From Streptantibioticus_A sp037034305 (GTDB lineage Bacteria > Actinomycetota > Actinomycetes > Streptomycetales > Streptomycetaceae), in assembly GCA_037034305.1 (NCBI GenBank), contig JBAGJY010000006.1, positions 186,001-250,000 on the forward strand: a stretch of 64,000 nt of DNA, given 5' to 3'. The notes under the pieces were generated by a model. It saw nothing but the letters and a program-made list of their open reading frames with translations, had not been told where the DNA came from and made no database searches. Below, one piece after another: positions 8,282 to 17,489 of this stretch; within the stretch, counting starts at the first letter, position 1; every line of letters starts with the position of its first letter. The position numbers and the translations under genes are program-made.

Positions 8282-8938
8282 TCAGCGTTCCCGCTGCGCG
8301 GCGGCCTCCCGGCCGCAGGCGTAGGCGAGCGGACTGATCAACTCCTCGGCGTCCGGCAGCCACCGGTTCAACGCGGTCGGCTGCCGCGCCCACTGCACGG
8401 AGCCCCGGCCCATCCGGGTCGGCGGCGCCGGAACGTAGTCCCCGTCGCCACGGACCACCATGTCCAGCGCGGACGGCGGCCACCCCAACCGCCGCACCAG
8501 ATCGGGGACCTTGGCGCTGGCGCCGGGCAGCACGAAGAAGACCAGCCTGCGGTTGGGCGTGGACAGGACCGGGCCGAGCGGCAGTTCCATCCGTTCCATC
8601 CGGGCCAGCGCCAGGCAGCCTGCCACCTCCGGCACGTCGATCGCGTCGAAACTCCGGCCGGTGGGCAGCAGTACGCAGGCGCGCGGCTCTCTGGACCACA
8701 TCCGGCGCACCGCCACTGAGCTGCCGGTCGCCTGCCCCGGCCAGTCGGTGCGGGTGGGGTGGGCGCCGGGGGCGGGGCAGCCGCTGAAGCCGCAGGAGCA
8801 GCGCAGGGCACCGCCGTTGTCCTCGAGCCAGCTGCCGGGGAACACGTCCCAGTGCCGCTCGTCCGCGTATCGCACCGCCGCCTCCAGCAGGTGTTCGGTC
8901 ACGGCGAGCGGCTGCGGGGCTCCGATGGTGTCTTCCAC
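8282..8938 (-). CDS. Stand-alone bifunctional primase/polymerase (prim-pol) domain protein
   Basis: About 218 residues resembling the N-terminal bifunctional DNA primase/polymerase domain found in many Streptomyces single-domain proteins. A CSCGFSGCPAPGAH cluster looks like a metal-binding loop and DVFPG is the usual N-terminal segment. There is no helicase or primase C-terminal domain, and its cellular role is unknown. I chose GTG 8938 because homologues start close to EDTIG; a TTG at 8965 would add nine residues. Confidence 0.7.
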   Translation of the reverse strand: MEDTIGAPQPLAVTEHLLEAAVRYADERHWDVFPGSWLEDNGGALRCSCGFSGCPAPGAHPTRTDWPGQATGSSVAVRRMWSREPRACVLLPTGRSFDAIDVPEVAGCLALARMERMELPLGPVLSTPNRRLVFFVLPGASAKVPDLVRRLGWPPSALDMVVRGDGDYVPAPPTRMGRGSVQWARQPTALNRWLPDAEELISPLAYACGREAAAQRER

Positions 8939-9214
8939 GCGATGCACAACTTCCCTTGTCAGCAAGGGTTACGGAGGCCCCGTTCCCTCTTGGGTGGGAC
9001 ACGCGGGGCGCACAGGTGCACGGTTGGGGGCGCGCACGGGGGACCGGCTCCGGGGGTGGGTAGTTCCTTCACGGCACGGTGGCACACCTCATTGCGCAAA
9101 GTACCGATAAAGAGCCGTAAAGCGGCATAGCTGCCCGCCCTGGGTGGGCAGAGATCATGCAGCACGGGGAGTGACCCGGCTGCGACACCGTTAGGTACGT
9201 AAGGGGGGACGACG

Positions 9215-10597
9215 ATGGCCGCCCGACCACTGGTGGCGCGTCAGCCGAACGAACGGCTGCAGGCGCTGATCCAGGAAGCCGGATGTTCCAACGCCGGCCT
9301 GGCTCGCCGCGTCAACATGTGCGGCGCCGAGCACGGCCTCGATCTGCGCTACGACAAGACCTCCGTGGCGCGTTGGCTGCGAGGTCAGCAGCCGCGCGGC
9401 CGAGCGCCGGCGATCATCGCCGAGGCGCTGGGCCGCAAGCTCGGCCGTACCGTGACGATCGACGAGATCGGCATGGCCAACGGCAAGAACCTCGCCTCCG
9501 GGGTCGGTCTGCACTTCGCGCCGACCGTGCTCGGCGCGGTGGAGCAGGCCTGCGAGTTGTGGCGCAGCGACGTGGGGCGCCGCGACTTCCTGACCGGCTC
9601 CACGGTGGCCGCCTCGGCGCTGGTCGAGCCGAGCCGCGACTGGCTGATCACCGGTCCGGACAGCGTGGTCTCGCGCAGCGGCGGCCCGCGGGTCGGCGCC
9701 GCGGACGTGGCGGCGGTGCGGGCGACGACCCAGGCGCTGGTCGACCTCGACCACCGCTTCGGCAGCGGCCATGTGCGCCCGATCGTGGTGCACTACCTCA
9801 ACAGCGTCGTCTCCGGGCTGCTGGCGGGCTCCTACCGGGAGGCGACCGGCCGCCAACTCTTCGCCGCCGTGGCCCGGTTGACGGAGCTGGCCGGATACAT
9901 GGCGGTGGACACCGGCCAGCCCGGACTCGCCCAGCGCTACTACATCCAGGCGCTGCGGCTGGCGCAGGCCGCGGGCGACCGCGGTTACGGCGGCTATGTG
10001 CTGGCGGCCGGAATGAGCCATCTGGCCGCCTCGCTCGGCAACCCCCGGGAGATCGCGCAGCTCGCCAGGGCCGCGCAGGAGGGCGCACGCGGCCATGTCA
10101 CCCCCACCGCGCAGGCGATGTTCTACGCGGCGGAGGCGCGCGGTCACGCCCTGCTCGGTGACGCCAGGGCGTGCGAGGCGGTCGCGGGACGGGCGGTGGA
10201 GGCGCTGGGCCGCAGCGTTCCGCAGGACGACCCCGACTGGATCGCGCACTTCGACGAGGCCTATCTGGCCGACGAGTTGGCGCACTGCCACCGGGACCTG
10301 GACCAGCCGGGCCCGGCGATGCGCCGGGCCGAGGAGTCGCTCGCCGGGCATCCGCCCACCCGGGTCCGGCGGCGGGCGATAGGCCTGTTGGTGCTGGCCA
10401 GCGCGCAGGTGCAGGCCCGGGAGGTGGAGCAGTCCTGCCACACCGCGGCGCAGGCGGTCGAGTTGCTGGGCGGGCTGCGCTCCAACCGGGGCGCGGAGTA
10501 CCTGGACGACTTCCGCCGCCGTATCGAACCGTTCTCGGACGAGCCGGTGGTACGGGAGTTCGGGACGCGACTGGAGGAGAGCGAACTGGCCGCGTGA
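9215..10597 (+). CDS. HTH/TPR regulatory protein of the NsdA-like type
   Basis: A 460-residue protein with an N-terminal DNA-binding segment (about 10-75: NERLQALIQEAGCSNAGLARRVN, then TSVARWLRGQQPRG) followed by helical TPR-like repeats to the end. The internal RRDFLTGS looks like a twin-arginine motif but is 120 residues in and is a conserved feature of this Streptomyces family, so it is not a signal peptide. Related proteins such as NsdA influence development and antibiotic production; which gene set this one controls is unknown. GGGGGG precedes the ATG. Confidence 0.75.
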   Translation: MAARPLVARQPNERLQALIQEAGCSNAGLARRVNMCGAEHGLDLRYDKTSVARWLRGQQPRGRAPAIIAEALGRKLGRTVTIDEIGMANGKNLASGVGLHFAPTVLGAVEQACELWRSDVGRRDFLTGSTVAASALVEPSRDWLITGPDSVVSRSGGPRVGAADVAAVRATTQALVDLDHRFGSGHVRPIVVHYLNSVVSGLLAGSYREATGRQLFAAVARLTELAGYMAVDTGQPGLAQRYYIQALRLAQAAGDRGYGGYVLAAGMSHLAASLGNPREIAQLARAAQEGARGHVTPTAQAMFYAAEARGHALLGDARACEAVAGRAVEALGRSVPQDDPDWIAHFDEAYLADELAHCHRDLDQPGPAMRRAEESLAGHPPTRVRRRAIGLLVLASAQVQAREVEQSCHTAAQAVELLGGLRSNRGAEYLDDFRRRIEPFSDEPVVREFGTRLEESELAA

Positions 10598-10924
10598 GGC
10601 CGTCCCGGCGGGGGTGAGGAATGTCTCGGGGGCGCGCCCCCGATCCCCGCCGGGGCGCTCCAATCGTTACGGGACCGCTATACCGACGCCTTCCACCGTT
10701 ATGGAAGGCACTGCATGCTGCGATTTCCTGGAACGTGTGCCGGGCCCGCGGGTGACCGTCAGCACATTACTGTGCGGTCACTCACACGGGCGCGTAGTGG
10801 GGACCGGAATTGACCCGGTAGCGTGAGCCGACGTTCCTAAGGGCCGGTCGGGGGTCAGGGACCCAGCTCCACCCGGGGCGTGTCCCGCACGGCCACAGTT
10901 ACGCAGCAGGCAGGAGTTCCGGTG
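10598..10924. other. Intergenic region upstream of the repeat protein gene
   Basis: 327 bases without a gene. It holds the GTGACC...GGTCAC dyad at 10752-10781 and the AGGAG ribosome-binding site (10912-10916) of the next gene. I could not place a confident promoter. Confidence 0.55.
10752..10781. promoter_or_regulatory. Nested inverted repeat, candidate operator
   Basis: Outer arms GTGACC (10752-10757) and GGTCAC (10776-10781) enclose inner arms GCACA and TGTGC around TTAC. It lies about 145 bases upstream of the following start codon. A protein-binding site is plausible; the binder is unknown. Confidence 0.35.
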
Positions 10925-12580
10925 ATGCAGAGCGGGCGCGGAGAAGAGGCGGCGGACGGCGCGTACCGGCCGGTGCCGCTTCCACACGAGCCGCAGGCGT
11001 CGGCGGTGCCGGAGGCCCACGAGGGCGTCGTGCTGCCCGCACACGGTGATCAGCAGTGGCCGCAGCCGGACCAGACGGTGCGGCCCGCCTCCGGCGAGCC
11101 GTGGGGCGCGGCGCAGCACGCGGCGCAGCAGCCGCCCCAGCCGCAGGCCTCCCAGGGCTTCCACGCTGCGCACGACCTGCCGCAGGCTCCCGGTGGTGAG
11201 GCCACCCAACTGCTCCCGCCCTACGGCCAGCGGTCCGAGGCGTCCCACTTCGCTTCGCCGCACGGCCACGATTCGGAGGCCACCCAGCTGCTCACCCCGT
11301 ACTCCCAGGAGTCCGAGGCGACGCAGCTGCTCACCCCGTACTCCCAGGAGTCCGAGGCGACGCAGCTGCTCACGCCGTACGGCCAGGCCCAGGCCGCGCC
11401 GGGCGCCGAACCGTCCGCGTTGGGCGGCGACTCGGAGAAGACCCAGCTGATAGCGCCGGTACCGCACCAGCAACCGGTCGAACTACCGCAGCAGGCCGCC
11501 GAGTTGCGCCAGCCGCTGCCCCCGGAGCAGCAGTTCCGGACGCCCGTACCGCCGCTGCCGCCGCAGCCGCCGGCCGAACAGGCGCCGCCGATGCCCAGCG
11601 CCGGGCCGTACTCCATCCGGCCGGGCGCCCCGGGAGACCAGCCGCCGCAGGAGCACACCCAGCTCCTCACACCCCAGCAGCCGGGCGCGGCGCCCACCGA
11701 GCAGCTCCCGCGATACGACCAGGCCCGGCTCTCGCCCCAGTCGCAGGACGCGACGGCGCGGTACGCCGAGCAGGCGCCGCCGCGGCCCAGGGACGACTAC
11801 GACTTCCTGTACCGCCAGGACGGCGACGCCGGGGCGCCGCAGCCGCCGCACACCCCCTCCTACGGCTCCGGTATGCCGCCGCAGCCGCCGTACCCGCAGC
11901 AGCCCGCCAGGAACTTCGGGCAGGACGCCCCCGGGCGCGGCGGGCGGTTCGGGAAGCTCTCGCCTCTGGCCATGATCGGCATCGGGGTCGCCGGGATCGC
12001 CGTCGTGGGTGTCGCGGTCGGTGCCGCGCTCAGTGGCGGCGGCGACAACAGCGCCGACCAGCAGAAGGCGGGCGTCGCCTCGCCCGCCGCGGGCGGCACC
12101 TCGTCGGGCGGTGCCGGGGACGGCGCCCAGGCGCAGGCCCAGCAGCTCGACTCGCTGCTCAAGGACAGCAACAGCAGCCGCGCGTCGGTGATCAGCGCGG
12201 TGGCCTCCATCAAGTCGTGCTCCAACATGGGCCAGTCGTCCACGAACCTGCGCACGGCCGCCAGCCAGCGCGACCAACTGATCACCCGGCTCGACCAGTT
12301 GGCGCTCGACAAGCTGCCTAACCACGACGAGCTGGTCAAGCAGCTCACCGCCGCCTGGAAGGCGTCCGCCGAGGCGGACAACGACTACGCGCAGTGGGGC
12401 GACCAGGTCTCCAAGGACAAGAAGGGCTGCGAGAAGGGCCAGGCCAAGGGCACCCCGGCCGCACAGAAGGGCAACGCGGCCAGCGGCCGGGCCACCTTCG
12501 CCAAGAAGAAGGCGGCCGACCTGTGGAACCCGATCGCCAGCCAGTACGGCCTGACCCAGCGGCAGTTCACCGACCTGTAG
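10925..12580 (+). CDS. Pro/Gln-rich single-pass membrane protein with TQLL repeats
   Basis: About 551 residues. The cytoplasmic N-terminal 340 residues are rich in Pro, Gln and Ala and carry at least six copies of a (E/K)xTQL(L/I) motif, three in a perfect 13-residue tandem. A single transmembrane helix follows (about 345-367, LAMIGIGVAGIAVVGVAVGAAL), then a Gly/Ser linker and an outward-facing helical domain of about 180 residues. The repeated Thr in an acidic context resembles phospho-acceptor sites for Ser/Thr kinases and FHA domains, but that is inference. ATG 10925 is chosen for AGGAG 8 bases upstream; GTG 10922 is equally possible. Confidence 0.75.
   Translation: MQSGRGEEAADGAYRPVPLPHEPQASAVPEAHEGVVLPAHGDQQWPQPDQTVRPASGEPWGAAQHAAQQPPQPQASQGFHAAHDLPQAPGGEATQLLPPYGQRSEASHFASPHGHDSEATQLLTPYSQESEATQLLTPYSQESEATQLLTPYGQAQAAPGAEPSALGGDSEKTQLIAPVPHQQPVELPQQAAELRQPLPPEQQFRTPVPPLPPQPPAEQAPPMPSAGPYSIRPGAPGDQPPQEHTQLLTPQQPGAAPTEQLPRYDQARLSPQSQDATARYAEQAPPRPRDDYDFLYRQDGDAGAPQPPHTPSYGSGMPPQPPYPQQPARNFGQDAPGRGGRFGKLSPLAMIGIGVAGIAVVGVAVGAALSGGGDNSADQQKAGVASPAAGGTSSGGAGDGAQAQAQQLDSLLKDSNSSRASVISAVASIKSCSNMGQSSTNLRTAASQRDQLITRLDQLALDKLPNHDELVKQLTAAWKASAEADNDYAQWGDQVSKDKKGCEKGQAKGTPAAQKGNAASGRATFAKKKAADLWNPIASQYGLTQRQFTDL
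11273..11389 (+). repeat. Three 39-bp in-frame tandem repeats
   Basis: Units 11273-11311, 11312-11350 and 11351-11389 each encode SEATQLLTPY(S/G)Q(E/A). Units 2 and 3 are nearly identical in DNA as well, suggesting recent slippage or expansion. Confidence 0.85.
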
Positions 12581-12589
12581 CGGCCCCGG

Positions 12590-13840
12590 TCAGCCGACGC
12601 CCTCCAGCGTGTCCCGCACGTCCACGAAGCCGCCCTTGCCGACGGCGGTCAACTGGCCGTCCCTGACCACCTGGTAGGTGACGGTGGCGTTGACCATGCG
12701 CGGATAGCCGCGCACCGGCAGCATGTCCGCGTACCGCCAGCCCAGCGGCGGGGTGAGCCCGCCGGTGGAGACGCCGTGAGCGCGGTCGAGCGCGTCACGG
12801 ACGCTCTGCGCGGTGACCGGGCCGTCGCCGAGCGAGGTGACGATCTTGGACAGGACCGTGTACGCGATCCAGGTGGTCTCCGCGCCCGGGTCGGCGACAT
12901 CGATCCGGTTGTCGCCGAACGCGTACGTCGACACCGCGGTGCGCATCGTGTTCCACGCGGGGTCGCTGGCGGCCGGGTACCAGCTCGTCGCGTACGCGCC
13001 CTCCAGCGGGCTGTCGGCGCCCCCGGTGCTGTCCAGCAGCGACTGCTTGACGCTGCCGAGCACGGAGGCGGTGCGAACCTGCTGCCCGGGGCCGAGCCGC
13101 CGGAAGGAGTCGAAGAACGTGGCGGTGCGGTCGCCGAGCACCGCGGTCACACAGCGTCCCGGTTCTCCCGAGCCGATCGCCCGCTGGGCGGCGCCGGTGT
13201 AGTCGGTGGCGTCGTCGGGCGCGCGGATGTCGTCGGCGGGGGAGCGGTGCCGGAAGGCCAGGCCCGCGTCGAGGAACTCCGGGTACTGGTCGCCCGCCGC
13301 GGAGTCCGGGCGGACCAGGGCCGTGTGGTCGCAGATGCTGGACAGCTGGCGGCCGTTTCCGGCCAGCAGCGCGGGCGCACCGCCGTTGATCGGGTACGAC
13401 AGCGGGCTGGTGAACTCCTCCGGCGCGACCCCGTATCCGCCGAGGTAGGGGATGCCCGCGTTCTCCAGCGACGCCATGAAGCTCTGCCCGTACTGGCTGT
13501 ACGAGCCGACGACGGCGACCGCGTGGGAGCCCACGGCCTGCTGCGCGCAGCGCTCAGCGCGGACCGTGTCGTTGTGCTCGTCGCACGTGAGGACCTTCAA
13601 CGTGTGGCCGTTGATGCCGCCCTCGGCGTTGACCATCCGGGCGTAGGCCTGCGCCATGGCGGGCATACCGGGCATGTTGGTGGAGTTCGTGCCCTGTGGC
13701 GCCCAGGTCATGACCACGATCGGCGCCTTGGAGTCCGCAGCCGCCCCGGTCCCCGGCACCGCCCCGCAACCGCTGACGCCGCCGCCGACCAGGATCGCCA
13801 CCGTCGCTGCCAGAGCACCGAACCGTCGTCTAGCGGTCAT
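12590..13840 (-). CDS. Lipoprotein substrate-binding protein (branched-chain amino acid ABC type)
   Basis: A 416-residue exported lipoprotein with an N-terminal signal peptide and lipobox VSGC (Cys25). The remainder is a type 1 periplasmic-binding fold (VVGSYSQYGQSFMASLENAGIPYLGG), the family that binds Leu/Ile/Val, amides or other small ligands. No permease or ATPase gene is adjacent, so it is either an orphan receptor or serves a remote transporter. The frame extends upstream to 14119, but only ATG 13840 gives a proper signal peptide. Confidence 0.82.
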   Translation of the reverse strand: MTARRRFGALAATVAILVGGGVSGCGAVPGTGAAADSKAPIVVMTWAPQGTNSTNMPGMPAMAQAYARMVNAEGGINGHTLKVLTCDEHNDTVRAERCAQQAVGSHAVAVVGSYSQYGQSFMASLENAGIPYLGGYGVAPEEFTSPLSYPINGGAPALLAGNGRQLSSICDHTALVRPDSAAGDQYPEFLDAGLAFRHRSPADDIRAPDDATDYTGAAQRAIGSGEPGRCVTAVLGDRTATFFDSFRRLGPGQQVRTASVLGSVKQSLLDSTGGADSPLEGAYATSWYPAASDPAWNTMRTAVSTYAFGDNRIDVADPGAETTWIAYTVLSKIVTSLGDGPVTAQSVRDALDRAHGVSTGGLTPPLGWRYADMLPVRGYPRMVNATVTYQVVRDGQLTAVGKGGFVDVRDTLEGVG

Positions 13841-14057
13841 GGCTCCGTAGGCTTCCCGGCCGCCGTCAACGAAGGAGTGACCGCATCGCAACCCTAAGTG
13901 GCCGGTAGGTGAATTGCCCGTGCGCGCGTTGTGCGCGGTGTTCGTTTCGGACCGTACCTGGTGGGATCCGTGCTCTTCGCTGAACGTACGATCGATAACC
14001 GTGCAAGGTTCGGAGAAGTCTTCCCGGCGGGGCGCCCGCTCCTCCACGATGGGGCGT

Positions 14058-14495
14058 ATGCCGCTCAACGACATGCCCTGGTGGCGCTGGCGCAGCAATG
14101 TGCGTTCCGCGCTGCACATGCTCAGCGATCCGGTCTTCCAGCAGGAGTGCTGGGTCGCCGGCCGTCCCGGCTACGGGGACGTGACGGACGCCGTCTACCG
14201 CCTGGTCGAGGACACCTGGTTGGACAACTGGTCCGCCGAGAAGTACGTCGGGACGATCTTCCGCGACGCCCAGGAGGCGGCGCTGGTGGACGCCGCCGTG
14301 CTGCGGGTGCTGCGGATCCTGCACGAGGTCGGCGCGGACGCCCCGGCCGCCGCCTACATGGGCCATCCCGGCTGGCCGGAGGCGGTACGGGCGGCCAGGG
14401 AGGCGCACGTACGGCTGGCGACCAACGACGGCGACGACGTGGACGCGCCGCCGCGGTCGCTGGACGTGCTGGCGATCTACACCCGCTCGCGCTGA
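14058..14495 (+). CDS. Conserved Streptomyces protein of unknown function
   Basis: A small (about 145 residues), soluble, mostly helical protein beginning MPLNDMPWWRWR. I recognise it as a conserved Streptomyces hypothetical usually found just before purU. No known domain or catalytic motif is seen. An ATG three codons earlier (14049) is an alternative start. The stop is 57 bases before the purU start, so co-transcription is likely. Confidence 0.7.
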   Translation: MPLNDMPWWRWRSNVRSALHMLSDPVFQQECWVAGRPGYGDVTDAVYRLVEDTWLDNWSAEKYVGTIFRDAQEAALVDAAVLRVLRILHEVGADAPAAAYMGHPGWPEAVRAAREAHVRLATNDGDDVDAPPRSLDVLAIYTRSR

Positions 14496-14552
14496 CGGTC
14501 TCGCAACCGGCCCGCTGACCTGCGGCCCGGCGGAATGTGCGAGGCTATTGCG

Positions 14553-15422
14553 GTGACCGAAGCGCAGCCCACCACCCCGCAGTACGTCCTGACGCTGTCC
14601 TGCCCGGACAAGCAGGGCATCGTGCACGCCGTCTCCAGCTACCTGTTCATGACCGGTTGCAACATCGTGGACAGCCAGCAGTTCGGTGACCAGGACACCG
14701 GTCTGTTCTTCATGCGGGTGCACTTCTCGGCCGAGCCCTCGGTCACCGCCGACAAGCTGCGGGCCAGCTTCGCGGCCGTCGCCGACTCCTTCCGCATGGA
14801 CTGGCGCATCCACCCCGCCGAGGAGAAGATGCGGATCCTGATCATGGTCAGCAGGTTCGGGCACTGCCTGAACGACCTGCTGTTCCGCTCGCGGATCGGC
14901 GCGCTGCCGGTGGAGATCGCGGCGGTGGTCTCCAACCACCGGGACTTCGAGGAACTGGTCGGCTCCTACGGGATCCCCTTCCACCACATTCCGGTGACGA
15001 GGGACACCAAGGAGCAGGCCGAGGCCGAGCTGCTGAAGCTGGTCGAGGACGAGGACATCGAACTGGTGGTGCTCGCGCGCTACATGCAGGTGCTCTCCGA
15101 CGACCTGTGCAAGCGGCTGTCCGGGCGGATCATCAACATCCACCACTCCTTCCTCCCCAGCTTCAAGGGCGCCAAGCCGTACCACCAGGCGCACGCGCGC
15201 GGTGTGAAGCTGATCGGTGCGACGGCGCACTACGTCACCGCTGACCTCGACGAGGGCCCGATCATCGAGCAGGAGGTCGAGCGGGTCAGCCACGAGGTCA
15301 ACCCCGACCAGCTCGTCGCCGTGGGGCGCGACGTGGAATGCCAGGCCCTGGCCCGAGCGGTCAAGTGGCACAGCGAACACCGCGTCCTGCTGAACGGCCA
15401 CCGCACGGTCGTCTTCCCGTAG
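14553..15422 (+). CDS. purU: Formyltetrahydrofolate deformylase
   Basis: This 289-residue enzyme hydrolyses 10-formyl-THF to formate and THF, balancing one-carbon pools for purine synthesis. It has an N-terminal ACT domain (about 10-85, LTLSCPDKQGIVHAVSSYL) and a formyltransferase-like catalytic domain with NIHHSFLPSFKGAKPYHQA and ADLDEGPIIEQ. GTG 14553 is preferred because it places the ACT domain at the usual distance. It converges on the anti-sigma gene with 6 bases between. Confidence 0.93.
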   Translation: MTEAQPTTPQYVLTLSCPDKQGIVHAVSSYLFMTGCNIVDSQQFGDQDTGLFFMRVHFSAEPSVTADKLRASFAAVADSFRMDWRIHPAEEKMRILIMVSRFGHCLNDLLFRSRIGALPVEIAAVVSNHRDFEELVGSYGIPFHHIPVTRDTKEQAEAELLKLVEDEDIELVVLARYMQVLSDDLCKRLSGRIINIHHSFLPSFKGAKPYHQAHARGVKLIGATAHYVTADLDEGPIIEQEVERVSHEVNPDQLVAVGRDVECQALARAVKWHSEHRVLLNGHRTVVFP

Positions 15423-15428
15423 GGCGAG

Positions 15429-16655
15429 CTACATCCGCGACAGGCTCGCCGTCGCCGCCAGAACGTCCCGCACCGCCTGGCGATCCCCCGCCTGCCCGAC
15501 GGCCAGTTCCTCCGGCTCCCGGTGCCCGGCCGCCAACTGGCAGAACTCCGTGGCCTCCAGGGCGACCTGCGCCACGCTCTCCGCCTTCGAGCCCACCGCC
15601 GCCGGTGAGTCCAACGGGATGTACCAGTTGCCGCCGCCCTCGCCCTCCAGCTCCAGATGGACGGAACGTCCCGGCGTACCCGCCTCCACCCACCGCGCCG
15701 GTGAGGTGGCGAGCCCGGCTCTGCGCCGCCCGGCCAGGGCGATCGGCAACAGCCGTGCCGTCAGATCGAGCATCGCGTTCAGGTGCCGTGGCGCGGGCGG
15801 CCCGTACGGGTAGTCGACCGCGTCCGCGATGTCCCCGGCATGGATCCAGCACTCGAACGCCCGGTCCACGAACGCGTCCCGCAACGGCAGTTTGAAGTCC
15901 CCGTAGCTGACGTCGAGCCCGCCCGCGCCGCGTCCGGCGAAGGACACCGTGCGCAGCAGGCTGTGGCCCTGCTCCCGCCACTCCTCGCGCACCTCGCCGC
16001 CGGTCCGGCCGCGGGACCGGCGCCAGTACTCGGCCGTCCGCTCGGCCGGATCGCGCGGCGCGTCCGCGCCCAGCGCCGCGTCCTCCCCGAGCGCGGCCCC
16101 TATCAGCCCGTCGACCGCGGCCAGATGTCCGATGACACCGGCCACGGAGGTACGCCGCGCACCGCGGTGCCACTCCAGGACGACCGGCGCGGCCCAGTCC
16201 TGCGGCCCGAGGTCCCGTAGCAGCGCGTCGAGCCGCGCGGTCTCCGCGTCGTACGGCCCGGCCCACTCGGGCACGGGTATCCGCGCGGGCCGACGGCCCA
16301 GGCAGTTCTCCAGCACCCGGGCGCGCAGTAGCGGATCGAGGTCGAGCGACTCCTCCGACCGCAGCAGCCCGACCGCGTCCCGAAGCCGTACCGCCTCCTC
16401 CGCACAGGCGGCGCAGTCGGTGAGGTGCGCCTCCACCGCGGCCGTCTCCTCGGCGGAGCAGGCCGACAGCGCCCATGCGCCGAGCAGTGACTTCAGCGTC
16501 AGATGGTCGAGCGACGGCACGGGCGCGGGCACCGGCGCCGCAAGCGGCGGCCCATCCTCCGCCGCACCCCGTGGCAGCGGCACCCACGGCAGCGCCGGGC
16601 CGCCGTTGTGCTCGGAACCGCCGCCGCGCGGACCGTCACCCATGGGCCCGGTCAT
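15429..16655 (-). CDS. Zinc-finger anti-sigma factor fused to a maleylpyruvate isomerase-like (MDMPI) domain
   Basis: About 408 residues. The N-terminal part carries the ZAS signature HxxxCxxC (His77, Cys81, Cys84), the fold that clamps ECF sigma factors. The C-terminal 280 residues match the mycothiol-dependent maleylpyruvate isomerase / DinB-like metal-binding domain. Its ATG overlaps the sigma stop codon (ATGA at 16652-16655), so translation is coupled and it is the cognate anti-sigma factor. The MDMPI part suggests a thiol- or metal-sensing input, which is inference. The frame is open further upstream but that is within the sigma gene. Confidence 0.85.
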   Translation of the reverse strand: MTGPMGDGPRGGGSEHNGGPALPWVPLPRGAAEDGPPLAAPVPAPVPSLDHLTLKSLLGAWALSACSAEETAAVEAHLTDCAACAEEAVRLRDAVGLLRSEESLDLDPLLRARVLENCLGRRPARIPVPEWAGPYDAETARLDALLRDLGPQDWAAPVVLEWHRGARRTSVAGVIGHLAAVDGLIGAALGEDAALGADAPRDPAERTAEYWRRSRGRTGGEVREEWREQGHSLLRTVSFAGRGAGGLDVSYGDFKLPLRDAFVDRAFECWIHAGDIADAVDYPYGPPAPRHLNAMLDLTARLLPIALAGRRRAGLATSPARWVEAGTPGRSVHLELEGEGGGNWYIPLDSPAAVGSKAESVAQVALEATEFCQLAAGHREPEELAVGQAGDRQAVRDVLAATASLSRM

Positions 16656-17239
16656 CGCGAACCGCCCTGCGGGGGCCGGGAGTTGGAGTCCGTCGGCGCG
16701 GTGGTGTGCATGGCGGTGGAGAGCATCTGCAGGCCCAGCCGGAGCCGCCGCCGTGCCTCGTCCTCGGTCAGGCCCAACTCGGCGGCCGTCTGCCGGTAGT
16801 CCCGGCGGTGCAGATACGCCAGGTCCAAGGTGGCGCGTATCGAGGCGGGCATGGAGCTCTTGATGAAGTCGGCGCGGGCCGCGGTGTTCGCCTCGCACAC
16901 CTTCCGCTCGAACTGCTCGGCGGTCCGCTCACCGCCCTCCCCGACGCGCTCCGCCTCACACCGCCGCAGCCGGTGCACCGCCTGCCGCTGGGTGAGCGTG
17001 GCTATCCAGGAACGCAGGTTGCCTTCCTTGGGGTCGTACGCGTCCGGGTTCTCCCAGACGTACCCGAAGACCTCGCGGGTGATCTGGCCGGCGGCGTCCT
17101 CCTCGCCCATCACCCGGTACGCCAGGCCGTGCACCAGCGAGGCGAAGCGGTCGTACAGCTCGCACAGTGCCGCCTCCTCCCCTCGGGCCAGCCGCTGCTG
17201 CATCCTGCGGTCCCAGCGCGGTGGTGCGGGTGTCGCCAT
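16652..17239 (-). CDS. ECF-type RNA polymerase sigma factor
   Basis: A 195-residue sigma-70-family protein with region 2 (about 30-95: LYDRFASLVHGLAYRVMG...SWIATLTQRQAVHRLRR) and region 4 (about 135-180: RATLDLAYLHRRDYRQTAAELGLTEDEARRRL). It directs polymerase to a stress regulon and should be held inactive by the coupled downstream anti-sigma factor. A STAS antagonist-type gene is transcribed divergently. I recall the same neighbourhood around SCO4409/SCO4410. Confidence 0.88.
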   Translation of the reverse strand: MATPAPPRWDRRMQQRLARGEEAALCELYDRFASLVHGLAYRVMGEEDAAGQITREVFGYVWENPDAYDPKEGNLRSWIATLTQRQAVHRLRRCEAERVGEGGERTAEQFERKVCEANTAARADFIKSSMPASIRATLDLAYLHRRDYRQTAAELGLTEDEARRRLRLGLQMLSTAMHTTAPTDSNSRPPQGGSR

Positions 17240-17489
17240 ACGGCCGCCCCCTCTCGGCTCATCTCATCGCTCAACGTCCATCGCTCGTCACCCATCCGTT
17301 ACCAACGAATGTATCCGCAGGGTCTGACAACGCACCGCGCTTTGCCCCAACGAACACCCGATGGTTAACCGGTGAGTACGGAACCGGTACCCAACCCGCC
17401 ATAAGTAGAGGCCTGGTGAAGGCGAGCTGTTATGGGGGTGTGACCACGGCCGAAGCGGGAAGGCATCGTTGCTGGGAATAGGGTCGGGG

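Noticed and set aside
9585..9600. Twin-arginine motif RRDFLTGS in the HTH/TPR regulator
   Set aside because: It lies about 125 residues into a cytosolic DNA-binding protein with no hydrophobic segment after it; a conserved family feature, not an export signal.
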